From an uncultured Oscillospiraceae bacterium (GTDB taxonomy: Bacteria; Bacillota_A; Clostridia; Oscillospirales; Acutalibacteraceae), in the NCBI GenBank assembly GCA_910589395.1, contig CAJUTL010000028.1, forward strand, positions 1 to 35,781: a DNA stretch of 35,781 nt, given 5' to 3'. Position 1 is the stretch's first letter, and every line of letters begins with the position of its first letter. The notes under the pieces are model-generated. The model worked only from the letters and a program-made list of their open reading frames with translations, ran no database searches and was not told where the DNA came from. The translations under genes were made by a program, and so were the position numbers. Shown one piece after another: positions 1 to 7,512 of this stretch.

Positions 1-1
1 G

Positions 2-52
2 CGGACAACAAGATTGATTGATTTGATGCCTGAATATCCACGACATAAATAA
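2..52 (+). CDS. Possible 3' end of an upstream gene (partial)
   Basis: An open frame enters from the left edge and ends at a TAA at 50-52, giving a 16-residue tail that reads ...LIDLMPEYPRHK. The residue mix is protein-like, but the piece is too short to assign to a family and another frame also stays open for 18 bases. It is listed only as a possible C-terminus of a gene lying outside the window. Confidence 0.25.
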   Translation, partial: RTTRLIDLMPEYPRHK

Positions 53-393
53 ATTTATGTTTGTAGATAAGATGGAAAAAGCATTGTTACGCTTTAGGAG
101 ATTTTGAACGTTTATTTTATAAGGGATTTAACAGTAAAAATGATGATGGCGGTATCTTGTACCATTATCATCAAAATAGGGGTTATGTTGCGTAACAGAA
201 GCGATTATGTAATTTTTTCTTATTAATGTAATTATTACATGGTGCTAGCACCATGTAGACAGGGCAGTCAAGGAGAAAATCTGTGATACCCGTATGATAC
301 CTGTTTGCTCTGAAACTGTAAATACAGTGTAAAATATGAATATTATAGCTATGGAAACCCTTAAAAAGTAATCAAATATTTAACAATTATGTT
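53..393. other. Gene-free leader with stacked palindromes before the LysR gene
   Basis: No protein-like frame is seen here. The stretch holds an imperfect inverted repeat at 140-171 (arms of 10 with one mismatch), a 15-base dyad at 226-240 (ATGTAAT-T-ATTACAT), a perfect 22-base palindrome at 236-257 that overlaps it, and an ACTGTA-AA-TACAGT dyad at 315-328. These are candidate operators for the LysR protein encoded next or for another regulator. I could not place a convincing -35/-10 pair. Confidence 0.5.
236..257. promoter_or_regulatory. Perfect 22-bp palindrome, candidate operator
   Basis: Both 11-base arms match exactly (core GGTGCTAGCACC). It overlaps a second dyad at 226-240 with ATGTAAT arms. 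There is no following T-run, so a terminator is unlikely. It lies about 140 bp upstream of the LysR gene, where autoregulatory sites of that family usually sit; assignment to that regulator is inference. Confidence 0.45.
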
Positions 394-1302
394 ATGGTTA
401 TAGGGAGTATGTATAATCCGCAGCTGGAAACCTTTCTTCAGGCGGCAGACGCCGGAAGCTTCAATAAAGCCGCCGAGCAGCTTTTCATCACGCCCACGGC
501 GGTGATCAAGCAGATCAACCTCTTGGAAAGCGCCCTTGACGTGCAGTTATTTCACCGCACTCACCGGGGCCTGCAGCTGACAAAGGCTGGTGTTTCTCTT
601 TACAAGGACGCAAAATATGTGATCCAGTATTGTAAGGACTCTGTCAGCCGGGCAAAAAACGCCATGCAGGGTGATACCGATGTGATCCGCATCGGCTCTT
701 CTCCCATGACTCCCGCCCAGGCGCTGGTAGAGCTTTGGCCCGCCATTCACGCCCAAAGCCCGGAAATCAAGTTCCAAATCGTCCCTTTTGACAACACCGA
801 AGAGAATGCCCGGGAGATCCTTAGAAATCTGGGGCAGAATATTGACATAGTGGCAGGAATTTTTGATGAGACCATGCTGAACCTTCGCAGCTGCTCCGGG
901 TTTGAGCTTTCCAGAGAACCTCTGTGCTGCGCTGTATCCATTCACCACCCGCTGGCGCAGAAAACAAAGCTGACGGCGGAGGATCTGCACGGCGAGAACT
1001 TCCTGCTCATGCGGCGGAATTGGAGCAAATACGTGGACGAGCTTCGGGACGATCTGTGGAAAAATCACCCGGAGGTGAATATTGTGGATTTCGATTTTTA
1101 CAATGTAGATGTGTTTAATCGCTGCGAAAACAGCAACGATGTGCTGATGGCCATTCCCATGTGGGCAAACGTTCACCCGCTTTTGAAGGTCATTCCCGTA
1201 GAGTGGGAGCATTCCATTCCCTATGGGCTGCTTCATTCACCGGAGCCATCGCCTCTGGTACAAAAATTCCTGGCGGCGATCCGGAAAGCAAAACGGTCAT
1301 AA
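394..1302 (+). CDS. LysR-family transcriptional regulator
   Basis: This encodes a LysR-type regulator of 302 residues, the usual family length. The N-terminal winged HTH occupies about residues 6-65, with the typical run SFNKAAEQLFITPTAVIKQ and LFHRTHRGLQLT. Residues about 95-295 form the periplasmic-binding-protein-like effector domain, whose ligand I cannot predict. The first ATG (394) has no clear ribosome binding site. A second ATG at 409 matches where family members normally begin (MYNPQLETF), but its AGGGAG (402-407) is only one base away, so the start is uncertain. A hairpin terminator follows at 1326-1355. The next genes encode an AKR-containing protein and a complete AKR, so control of those redox genes is plausible but unproven. 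Confidence 0.9.
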   Translation: MVIGSMYNPQLETFLQAADAGSFNKAAEQLFITPTAVIKQINLLESALDVQLFHRTHRGLQLTKAGVSLYKDAKYVIQYCKDSVSRAKNAMQGDTDVIRIGSSPMTPAQALVELWPAIHAQSPEIKFQIVPFDNTEENAREILRNLGQNIDIVAGIFDETMLNLRSCSGFELSREPLCCAVSIHHPLAQKTKLTAEDLHGENFLLMRRNWSKYVDELRDDLWKNHPEVNIVDFDFYNVDVFNRCENSNDVLMAIPMWANVHPLLKVIPVEWEHSIPYGLLHSPEPSPLVQKFLAAIRKAKRS

Positions 1303-1325
1303 CCAAAAGGTAATAAGCTGGTAAC

Positions 1326-1355
1326 AAATCGAGACTTCTTTTGAGGTCTCGATTT
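1326..1355 (+). terminator. Rho-independent terminator after the LysR gene
   Basis: Arms AAATCGAGAC and GTCTCGATTT form a perfect 10-bp stem around a 10-base loop. The 3' side runs into TTTTGTTA. It lies 24 bases after the LysR stop and before the RBS of the next gene, so it separates the two transcription units. Confidence 0.7.
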
Positions 1356-1396
1356 TGTTATGCTTCCTTCTGAAAAAAAGCAAGGAGATGAATTTT

Positions 1397-2377
1397 ATGA
1401 AGCAGTTGGCTGTAACAGCGGTTTCGCTCGTGCTGGCAGCAGTGGCCGCGTTGGCGCATATCGGAGAGGCGATTGTAAGCTTTACGGATATTCCGCCTGC
1501 CGCCTGGTATACGCAGGCAGTGGGATATGTGCAGAACGAGGGCCTGATGCTTGGCACCGGAGATCGAAAATTTTCTCCGAACAGCACCATGACGCGGGCA
1601 ATGCTTATCACGGTTTTGTACAGACACGCGGGAAGCCCGGAGCCTGCCGCCGCATCGGGATTCAACGATGTAGTGAAAAATTCTTATTATGAAAAAGCTG
1701 TCAGCTGGGCTGCGGAAACAGGCGTGACCGCCGGTGTAGGGAACGGGAAATTTGGCGTGAACGATCCCGTTACCCGGGAACAGCTTGCCACCTTTTTGTG
1801 GCGCAGGGCAGGCTGCCCGGCTGTCGATAACGCGGTTCAGATTTTTCACGACGCGGATCAAATTTCCGAATTTGCCTTTACCGCCATTCATTGGGCAAGA
1901 GAACAGCGCATTGCTTCGGGAAAAGGAAACGACCACTTTGATCCCAAGGGAACGGCAACCAGAGCGGAAGCGGCGGAGATCAAACCCCAGATCATTCAGG
2001 TGGAGGGGCACCCCTATTTTCAGCAGGCGGAGCTGAAGGAGCGGGTAAAAGCCTACGGTACTCGCATGGAGCATTGGTTTCCGCTGGGGCACGGCGATGC
2101 CAATTTGATCCAGGAGCCGGTTTTTACCGAGCTTGGCAGGAAATACGGCAAAACCAATGTGCAGATCATTCTCCGGTGGCATATTCAGGAGGGAAATATC
2201 CCACTGCCCCGGTCTGTCAGTCCGGAGCATCAAAAGCAGAATCTGGATATTTTTGATTTTTCATTGACCGATGGTGAAATGGAACAGATCCGCAAGCTGG
2301 ATCAGGGTAAGCGGTATTGGACACTGACACTGGATCAGCAGGAAGAAAAATTCCTGGATATTAAATTGGCTGAATAA
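1397..2377 (+). CDS. Chimeric protein: SLH repeats fused to C-terminal half of an aldo/keto reductase
   Basis: The 326-residue product starts with a signal-peptide-like segment (MKQLAVTAVSLVLAAVAALA, residues 1-20). Three S-layer-homology repeats follow: residues about 30-78, 88-140 and 148-193, with markers MTRAML, VTREQL and ATRAEAAE. SLH repeats anchor exported proteins to cell-wall polymers. At residue 195 the sequence changes abruptly to the C-terminal half of a cytoplasmic AKR (KPQIIQVEGHPYF, PLGHGD, YGKTNVQIILRWH, SVSPEHQKQNLDIFDF). The AKR catalytic tetrad region (Asp, Tyr, Lys, His) is absent, so reductase activity is not expected. The ATG at 1397 has AAGGAGA (1382-1388) eight bases upstream; ATGs further upstream are poorly placed. 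A deletion joining two former genes near 1980 is the simplest origin. An intact AKR follows 20 bases downstream. Confidence 0.85.
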   Translation: MKQLAVTAVSLVLAAVAALAHIGEAIVSFTDIPPAAWYTQAVGYVQNEGLMLGTGDRKFSPNSTMTRAMLITVLYRHAGSPEPAAASGFNDVVKNSYYEKAVSWAAETGVTAGVGNGKFGVNDPVTREQLATFLWRRAGCPAVDNAVQIFHDADQISEFAFTAIHWAREQRIASGKGNDHFDPKGTATRAEAAEIKPQIIQVEGHPYFQQAELKERVKAYGTRMEHWFPLGHGDANLIQEPVFTELGRKYGKTNVQIILRWHIQEGNIPLPRSVSPEHQKQNLDIFDFSLTDGEMEQIRKLDQGKRYWTLTLDQQEEKFLDIKLAE

Positions 2378-2397
2378 TTTTACGGAGGTTTTTCAAA

Positions 2398-3240
2398 ATG
2401 GAATTTGTAACATTGAACAACGAGATCAAAATGCCCATGCTGGGCTACGGTGTGTACCAAGTCACAAATGATGAGTGCGAGCGCTGCGTGCTGGACGCTC
2501 TGGACGCGGGCTACCGCTCCATCGACACGGCTCAGGCTTACGGCAATGAGGAAGCAGTGGGCAGAGCCATCAGGAACAGCGGCGTAAAGCGTGACGATAT
2601 TTTCCTGACTACCAAGGTGTGGGTTTCAAACGGCGGTTATGAGAACGCCAAGAAATCCATTGAGGGCTCTCTCAAAAAGCTGGATACCGAGTACATCGAC
2701 CTGCTGCTGATCCATCAGCCCTTTAATGATTATTACGGCACCTGGCGCGCTATGGAGGAGGCCTATAAAGAGGGGTGGCTCCGTGCCATTGGCGTGTCTA
2801 ATTTCTATCCTGACCGTCTGGTAGACCTGTGCAGATTCGTGGAGGTCACTCCTGCCGTCAATCAGGTGGAGACCCATGTGTTCCAGCAGCAGAAGAAAGC
2901 CCACGAGTATATGGAAAAGTACGGCGTACAGCACGAAAGCTGGGGGCCCTTTGCCGAGGGCAGAAAGGATTTCTTTACGAATCCCGTTCTGACGGAAATC
3001 GGTGCGAAGTATGGCAAGTCCTCCGCCCAGGCCGCCCTGCGGTTCCTGATCCAGAGCAACGTAGTGGTGATCCCGAAATCCACCCACAAGGACAGAATGG
3101 CTCAGAACTTCAACGTGTTTGACTTCGCGCTGAGCGAACCCGATATGGAAGCGATCCGCAAGCTGGACGAAGGGGAGAGCCTGTTCTTCTCCCACTATGA
3201 CCCGGCAACGGTGGAAATGATCACCGGCCTTCACCGCTGA
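2398..3240 (+). CDS. Aldo/keto reductase
   Basis: This is a complete 280-residue NAD(P)H-dependent AKR, a cytosolic TIM-barrel enzyme reducing aldehydes or ketones; the substrate cannot be told from sequence. The catalytic tetrad is visible: Asp43 and Tyr48 in SIDTAQAYGNE, Lys73 in TTKVW and His106 in LLIHQP. The coenzyme-binding end is marked by VVIPKSTHKDRMAQN. The family hallmark GVSNF is present near residue 135. GGAGG lies eight to nine bases before the ATG. It follows the chimeric SLH-AKR gene by 20 bases, probably on the same transcript. The two AKR portions resemble each other but are clearly different sequences, so this looks like a former pair of AKR genes of which the first lost its front half. 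Confidence 0.95.
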   Translation: MEFVTLNNEIKMPMLGYGVYQVTNDECERCVLDALDAGYRSIDTAQAYGNEEAVGRAIRNSGVKRDDIFLTTKVWVSNGGYENAKKSIEGSLKKLDTEYIDLLLIHQPFNDYYGTWRAMEEAYKEGWLRAIGVSNFYPDRLVDLCRFVEVTPAVNQVETHVFQQQKKAHEYMEKYGVQHESWGPFAEGRKDFFTNPVLTEIGAKYGKSSAQAALRFLIQSNVVVIPKSTHKDRMAQNFNVFDFALSEPDMEAIRKLDEGESLFFSHYDPATVEMITGLHR

Positions 3241-3367
3241 TTTTCCGGAAATCGTGTTTCGCCAGACTTCTTATTGCAGTTTCTTTGCCTGATTTTGGCT
3301 TCACAACGCAAATTCGGTGATATTTACCTGTTGACGGGAAAATCTCATGCCAGAAATGGATTTTGAA

Positions 3368-3396
3368 TTGCGTTTTAAGCGCGTATGTGATAAAAT
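3368..3396 (+). promoter_or_regulatory. Sigma-A-type promoter for the 55-aa membrane protein
   Basis: TTGCGT (3368-3373) and TAAAAT (3391-3396) are separated by exactly 17 bases. The pair lies about 50 bases upstream of the GTG start at 3448, giving a short 5' leader. Confidence 0.55.
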
Positions 3397-3447
3397 AGTT
3401 GTAAATCCAAAATGAAAATTAATTTCCTTCTGTGAGGAGAGGCTTTT

Positions 3448-3615
3448 GTGGATACAGCAATCGCATATTTTTGTTTAGCGCTTAGTGTTTTGGGAATTTT
3501 TTACTGCCCTTATTGGATCAAGACCGCGCAAAGCGGAAAAGACGCAAGGACAGGCGTGTTCTGCCTGATCGCGTCGATCGTCATGTTTTTTATTGCGTTG
3601 TTCGTGATACTATAG
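3448..3615 (+). CDS. Small two-helix membrane protein (55 aa)
   Basis: A GTG-started frame of 55 codons encodes two hydrophobic segments, residues about 3-22 and 36-55, joined by a basic polar loop (KTAQSGKDARTG). A GAGGAGAG ribosome binding site (3434-3441) sits six bases before the GTG, and a promoter-like pair lies at 3368-3396. The third-position and residue pattern look coding. I do not recognise the family. A hairpin-like membrane topology is predicted, with the loop probably cytoplasmic by the positive-inside rule. It precedes the flavin reductase gene by 48 bases and may share its transcript. Confidence 0.6.
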   Translation: MDTAIAYFCLALSVLGIFYCPYWIKTAQSGKDARTGVFCLIASIVMFFIALFVIL

Positions 3616-3663
3616 ACGGCGGCAAATATACTGAAGAAAAAAAGACAAGGGAGAAATATCCTT

Positions 3664-4221
3664 ATGAGTAGAAAAAATTTAGGTGTGCAGCCCGCACTGT
3701 ATCCCCAGCCGGTTTTGATCCTGGGTACCTACGATCAGAATGGTAAGCCAAACGCTATGAATGCCGCCTGGGGCGGCATCTGCGGCGGCAATGAGGTAAT
3801 GATAGACCTGGGCAGCCATCAGACCACCGACAACATCGCCGTGACAAAGGCTTTTACTGTGGCTTTTGCCGATGTGGAGCATATGGCGGCCTGCGACTAT
3901 GTGGGAATCGTTTCCGCGAAAAATGAACCGAACAAAATGGAAAAAGCAGGCTTTACCACAACAAAAAGCGCCTTTGTAAACGCCCCTGTTATCAATGAGC
4001 TTCCTGTTTGTCTGGAATGCGAGCTCAAAGAGATCATAGACGGCGGCAAGTATATCGGCGTTATCAAAAATGTCAGCGCAGAGGAAAGTGTGCTGGACGA
4101 AAACGGCAAGGTGGATCTGAGCAAATTCCACCCCATCATTTTCGATGGAATGCAGGGAGCATACCACGAGTTTGGCAAAAAAGTGGGCAATGCTTTCAAG
4201 GACGGCGCGGCGCTGAAATAA
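3664..4221 (+). CDS. Flavin reductase family protein (flavoredoxin-like)
   Basis: The 185-residue product belongs to the FMN-binding split-barrel flavin reductase/flavoredoxin group common in anaerobes. Diagnostic stretches are the N-terminal YPQPVLILGTYD, the PNAMNAAWGG segment that contacts FMN, and the middle region GIVSAKNEPNKMEKAGF. Family members bind FMN and pass electrons or reduce flavin with NAD(P)H; the partner here is unknown. AGGGAGA lies upstream of the ATG at normal spacing. It stands between the 55-aa membrane protein and a terminator at 4260-4296, so it is the last gene of its unit. The nearby AKR genes suggest a redox neighbourhood, which is only context. Confidence 0.9.
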   Translation: MSRKNLGVQPALYPQPVLILGTYDQNGKPNAMNAAWGGICGGNEVMIDLGSHQTTDNIAVTKAFTVAFADVEHMAACDYVGIVSAKNEPNKMEKAGFTTTKSAFVNAPVINELPVCLECELKEIIDGGKYIGVIKNVSAEESVLDENGKVDLSKFHPIIFDGMQGAYHEFGKKVGNAFKDGAALK

Positions 4222-4259
4222 GGCCATTTTTCCAGAATCATAAAATTTATTGTGAGTAT

Positions 4260-4296
4260 ACCGTTTGGATCGCCTGCGCGATTTAAGCGGTTTTTT
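4260..4296 (+). terminator. Rho-independent terminator after the flavin reductase gene
   Basis: ACCGTTT pairs with AAGCGGT (one T-G wobble), enclosing an inner ATCGC/GCGAT stem, followed by six T's at 4291-4296 and further T-rich sequence. It closes the unit that ends at 4221. Confidence 0.7.
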
Positions 4297-4373
4297 CTTT
4301 TTCATATTTTTGGTTGCTTTGCCGGGCATCTCGTGCTATTCTTGGGAAAGGTAGTTTGAAAGGGGATAGGCGT

Positions 4374-5753
4374 GTGGTAAGAGATATGACAAAGGGCAGC
4401 CCGGTGAAGCTGCTTTTGGCTTTTGCGGCTCCACTTTTATTGGGCAACCTTTTTCAGCAGTTCTATTCTATCGTAGACGCCATGGTGCTGGGACGCGGCG
4501 TGGGAGTTAAGGCCCTGGCCGCGGCAGGGGCCACGGGTTCGATCCACTTTTTTGTATTTGGCTTTATCACAGGTTTTACCCATGGATATTCCATTTTGAT
4601 TTCCCAGAAATTCGGCGCGGGCGACCCAGCCGGGGTACGTAAGGCAGTGGCAAATTCCGCTTATCTGGCAGTTTTGTCCTCTGTGATCGTCACCGCGCTC
4701 AGCCTGGTGTTTTCCCGGCTGCTGCTGGAAGCACTTCATACGCCAGAGGATATTTTTGAAGACGCCCTGCTCTATATTCGTATTATTTTTCTCGGTATTT
4801 CGGCCACGGTGTTTTACAATGTGCTGGCCGCGATCCTCCGGGCGCTGGGGGACAGCCTTTCGCCTCTGATCATTATAGTGATCAGTTCTGTAATTAACGT
4901 AGGACTGGATTTCCTTTTTGTGATGGTATTTCGTGGCGGCGTGGCGGGGGCGGCCTGGGCCACGGTGCTTGCGCAGTTGATTTCCGGCCTGCTGTGTCTG
5001 TTTGTCCTGCGGCGTATGGAGCTGATGGCTTTTCAGCCCGGGGAAGCCGCCCCGGATAAAAAGCTGATGAAGGAACTTTTGCGGCTGGGAGTTCCGGTAG
5101 GGCTGATGAATTCCGTGACGGCCATCGGGGGAATGCTCCTGCAGGGGATCATCAATGGATTTGGTTATACGGCAGTGGCGGCTTATACGGCTTCTTCCAA
5201 GATCGTAGGGCTGGTGGAGCAGCCAGGCAGTATCATCGGCCTGTCGCTTGGCACCTATGTTGGCCAGAATCTGGGAGCGGGCCGCATGGACCGGATCCGG
5301 ACGGGGGTGCGCCGGGCGATCGTCATGTCTTTCGTCGTCAACGCTCTTCTCAGCTTTGTCCTGATCGTTTTCGGGCGGGAGATGATCATGGCTTTCGTTT
5401 CCGGTGTGGAAACAGACGTGATCGAAACGGCCTATCCCTATCTTTTTGTGGCCGGACTCATGGAATGGTCCCTGGGGCTTCTATTTGTCTATCGCTTTTC
5501 TCTGCAAAGCATGGGAGATACGGTAATGCCGCTGATCTCCGGCGCTTTGGAGCTTTTTCTCCGCGTTTCCGTGGTGCTGCTGCTTTCCCAGGTATTTCAC
5601 ATGGGTTTTTCTTCCGTCTATATCGCGGATGTTACCGCCTGGTTTGGAGCGGCACTGCTGCTTTGCGTGACCTATTATGTCCGGATCCACAGGGCTGAGG
5701 GAGCCACTGGATTATTTAAGAGGGAACAGAGCGATTCTCAGCCGGAGAAATGA
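4374..5753 (+). CDS. MATE family efflux transporter
   Basis: This is a 459-residue inner-membrane antiporter of the MATE family, which uses a Na+ or H+ gradient to export cationic drugs or metabolites. About twelve hydrophobic segments are seen in two similar halves. The N-terminus (MTKGSPVKLLLAFAAPLLLG, then QQFYSIVDAMVLGR) is a signature of the Firmicutes NorM/DinF-like branch. I chose the GTG at 4374 because AAGGGG lies eight bases upstream and the length matches the family; ATG 4386 is also possible, while the ATG at 4314 would add an unrelated leader. The phosphopantetheinyl transferase gene starts nine bases after its stop, so the two are probably cotranscribed. Substrate unknown. Confidence 0.93.
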   Translation: MVRDMTKGSPVKLLLAFAAPLLLGNLFQQFYSIVDAMVLGRGVGVKALAAAGATGSIHFFVFGFITGFTHGYSILISQKFGAGDPAGVRKAVANSAYLAVLSSVIVTALSLVFSRLLLEALHTPEDIFEDALLYIRIIFLGISATVFYNVLAAILRALGDSLSPLIIIVISSVINVGLDFLFVMVFRGGVAGAAWATVLAQLISGLLCLFVLRRMELMAFQPGEAAPDKKLMKELLRLGVPVGLMNSVTAIGGMLLQGIINGFGYTAVAAYTASSKIVGLVEQPGSIIGLSLGTYVGQNLGAGRMDRIRTGVRRAIVMSFVVNALLSFVLIVFGREMIMAFVSGVETDVIETAYPYLFVAGLMEWSLGLLFVYRFSLQSMGDTVMPLISGALELFLRVSVVLLLSQVFHMGFSSVYIADVTAWFGAALLLCVTYYVRIHRAEGATGLFKREQSDSQPEK

Positions 5754-5762
5754 GGTGTTCAG

Positions 5763-6353
5763 ATGCTGTGTGCCGCCGCTTATTCGCCTTCCGGCCTTTC
5801 CAAAAAGGCAGAAGGCGTCCTTGGCCATGAGCTTGCATGGAGGCTGCTTTTTTATGGAATGGAGCGGGAATACGGGAGAAGCCGTTCTTCTCTGCAAATC
5901 GCGCATGGCCCGCACGGAAAGCCGTTTTTTTCAAATTGCTCTGTTAAATTCAGTGTTTCTCACTGTACAGGACTGGCCTGCTGTGTGTTCAGCGAGAAGG
6001 AGATCGGTGTAGACGCGGAGCGTGTTCGTCCGTATGACTTGAAGCTGGCCCGGCGGATCTGTACTCCGGCGGAGCTTACTTTTTTGGAGGCGGCGCCGGA
6101 AAAAGGAACTGCTCTGATGACCCTGTGGACTCTGAAGGAAAGCATGATGAAGGCCACGGGAAAGGGGTTTCGCCTTGGCTTTCGAAACGCGGAATTTCTT
6201 TGGGAGCAGGGGAGGCTCCGTCCGGCCCAAAAAGAGCTTCAGTCAGTAAATTTTCAGCCCTTTTCCGATCTTCTGATCTCCGTTTGCGGTTTTGGATCGT
6301 TGCCGAAAAAGGTGGAGCTGCTGGAGGCGGAGCCGCTGTTTCAGGAGTTTTGA
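5763..6353 (+). CDS. 4'-phosphopantetheinyl transferase (Sfp-type)
   Basis: The 196-residue protein moves the phosphopantetheine arm from CoA to a serine of carrier proteins. The family motifs are present in order: KFSVSHC (residues 62-68), IGVDAE (81-86, Mg2+-binding Asp84 and Glu86) and WTLKESMMKATGKG (122-135, catalytic Glu126 and Lys130). It is shorter than Bacillus Sfp (about 224 aa) but intact at both ends. No PKS, NRPS or acyl carrier protein gene is nearby, so it may serve fatty-acid ACP or a cluster elsewhere. Nine bases separate it from the MATE gene upstream; the RBS is GAAATGAGG inside the end of that gene. Confidence 0.9.
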   Translation: MLCAAAYSPSGLSKKAEGVLGHELAWRLLFYGMEREYGRSRSSLQIAHGPHGKPFFSNCSVKFSVSHCTGLACCVFSEKEIGVDAERVRPYDLKLARRICTPAELTFLEAAPEKGTALMTLWTLKESMMKATGKGFRLGFRNAEFLWEQGRLRPAQKELQSVNFQPFSDLLISVCGFGSLPKKVELLEAEPLFQEF

Positions 6354-6442
6354 TCCTTGTCATATCCGCGGCTTGTTCCTCATAAGTATTGAGCAGGAAA
6401 GGCAACCGGAAGCGGTTGTCACACAGAGAGGAACGGTGGAAG

Positions 6443-7147
6443 ATGGTTTTATCGCTGAAAGCAAACAAAAAACGAATCGCGGCATTTCTCATTCTTGTGG
6501 TCGTCGTCGTCGGAGCCTGTTTTTTCCTGCGCGGCGGAAAGGACGAGACAAAGCAGAAGGAATTTCCCGGTGAGACCAATGAAGAACGGCTCGCCTTTTT
6601 GCAGAGTTTTGGCTGGCAGGTAGAGGAAACTCCCGCTGAGACCCGCGAGGTGATGATCCCCGCGCAGTTTAACGATGTTTACACCACCTATAATGTAATG
6701 CAGAAGGCCCAAGGGTTTGACCTGAAGCCCTATGCGGGAGAGGTCTGCACCCAGTACCGTTATAAAATCAATAACTACCCCAATGAGCCGGAGGTGTATG
6801 CCACGCTTTTGGTTTACGGCAAGCTGATCATCGGCGGAGATCTGGCCTGCGCCGAGGTAGACGGCTTTATGCACGGCTTTGCGGCAAACAGCGCCCGGTA
6901 TGGGGAAACGGCGGAAAACGCTTCCTTAGCGCCTGTGCCGGAAAGCAGCGCTGTCACGAGCCTTCCTGCGGAAAGCGCTTCGGCGGAAAGCAGCCAGTCT
7001 ATGTCCAGCACAGTCTCTTCGGTATCTTCAGCGGTGGCGGGAGACGCGGAGCTTTCTTCCGCAGCCACCTCCGCTCCGGAATCGGAAGCCCCGGCGGAAT
7101 CCACTGCGGGAGAGGCCCAGCCAGACGATGGATATCCTACCGATTAA
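6443..7147 (+). CDS. Membrane-anchored DUF4830-like protein
   Basis: This 234-residue product has one N-terminal membrane helix (residues about 12-31, rich in Val/Ile/Leu), then an outside domain of about 115 residues. That domain starts TNEERLAFLQSFGWQVEE and includes IPAQFNDVYTTYNVMQKAQGFDL, LLVYGKLIIGGD and EVDGFMHG, a pattern I associate with DUF4830 of Clostridia; its function is not known. From about residue 155 to the end the sequence is a low-complexity Ser/Ala/Glu/Pro tail, probably flexible. The ATG at 6443 has GAGAGGA or GGTGGA upstream; an in-frame ATG at 6389 would put a charged stretch ahead of the helix. A terminator follows 14 bases after the stop. Confidence 0.75.
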   Translation: MVLSLKANKKRIAAFLILVVVVVGACFFLRGGKDETKQKEFPGETNEERLAFLQSFGWQVEETPAETREVMIPAQFNDVYTTYNVMQKAQGFDLKPYAGEVCTQYRYKINNYPNEPEVYATLLVYGKLIIGGDLACAEVDGFMHGFAANSARYGETAENASLAPVPESSAVTSLPAESASAESSQSMSSTVSSVSSAVAGDAELSSAATSAPESEAPAESTAGEAQPDDGYPTD

Positions 7148-7160
7148 GCTGTCGCCTGCC

Positions 7161-7194
7161 AAAAGGAACACGGTGTGATCCGTGTTCCTTTTTT
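7161..7194 (+). terminator. Strong rho-independent terminator
   Basis: AAAAGGAACACGG and CCGTGTTCCTTTT form a perfect 13-bp stem with a 6-base loop and end in a T-run. It terminates the MATE-PPTase-DUF4830 stretch. Confidence 0.85.
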
Positions 7195-7254
7195 GCGGAT
7201 CAAAAATTTTTAGAATGGCGGGCTATCTTTTCCCGGAAGCTTTTGTTATACTAA

Positions 7255-7474
7255 TTAGGCAACCCCGCACAAAAACCGGCCAGAGGCCTTTGCACACGAT
7301 CTGCTTGCAGATTTTCTGTCATAGCACACAGCTTTCACTTGTCGAATCGCAAGACCATAAATGGTCTGATTGACCGCACTCAATCTGTGCGCTCTGATGA
7401 AAAATCTGAAGAGTTAATCTCCGATTAACTCTTGTGCAACTTCTTGCGCACAATCTTTGTACGGTGTTGCCTAA
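7255..7474. mobile_element. 220-bp MITE-like element with terminal inverted repeats
   Basis: The ends are 19-base inverted repeats matching at 17 positions: TTAGGCAACCCCGCACAAA at 7255-7273 and the reverse complement of TTAGGCAACACCGTACAAA at 7456-7474. A possible 3-base duplication (AAT) flanks the element if its edge is set at TAGGC. No protein is encoded inside. Internal hairpins include a perfect 11-bp stem with a 3-base loop at 7409-7433 and AGACCAT/ATGGTCT at 7352-7367. It sits 38 bp upstream of the RsuA-type gene and occupies nearly all of the gene-free 7195-7512 stretch. A structured leader RNA is the main alternative. Confidence 0.55.
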
Positions 7475-7512
7475 ATGCAGCTCCCTATTCCGTGAAAAGT
7501 GAGGAATCAGCT

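Noticed and set aside
547..1236. Long open frame on the minus strand opposite the LysR gene
   Set aside because: It lacks an RBS and family motifs, and is fully overlapped by a clear LysR protein; it is a codon-bias shadow.
7432..7512. N-terminal extension of the pseudouridine synthase
   Set aside because: It would begin inside the MITE-like element, and the S4 domain starts properly at 7513 with an RBS.
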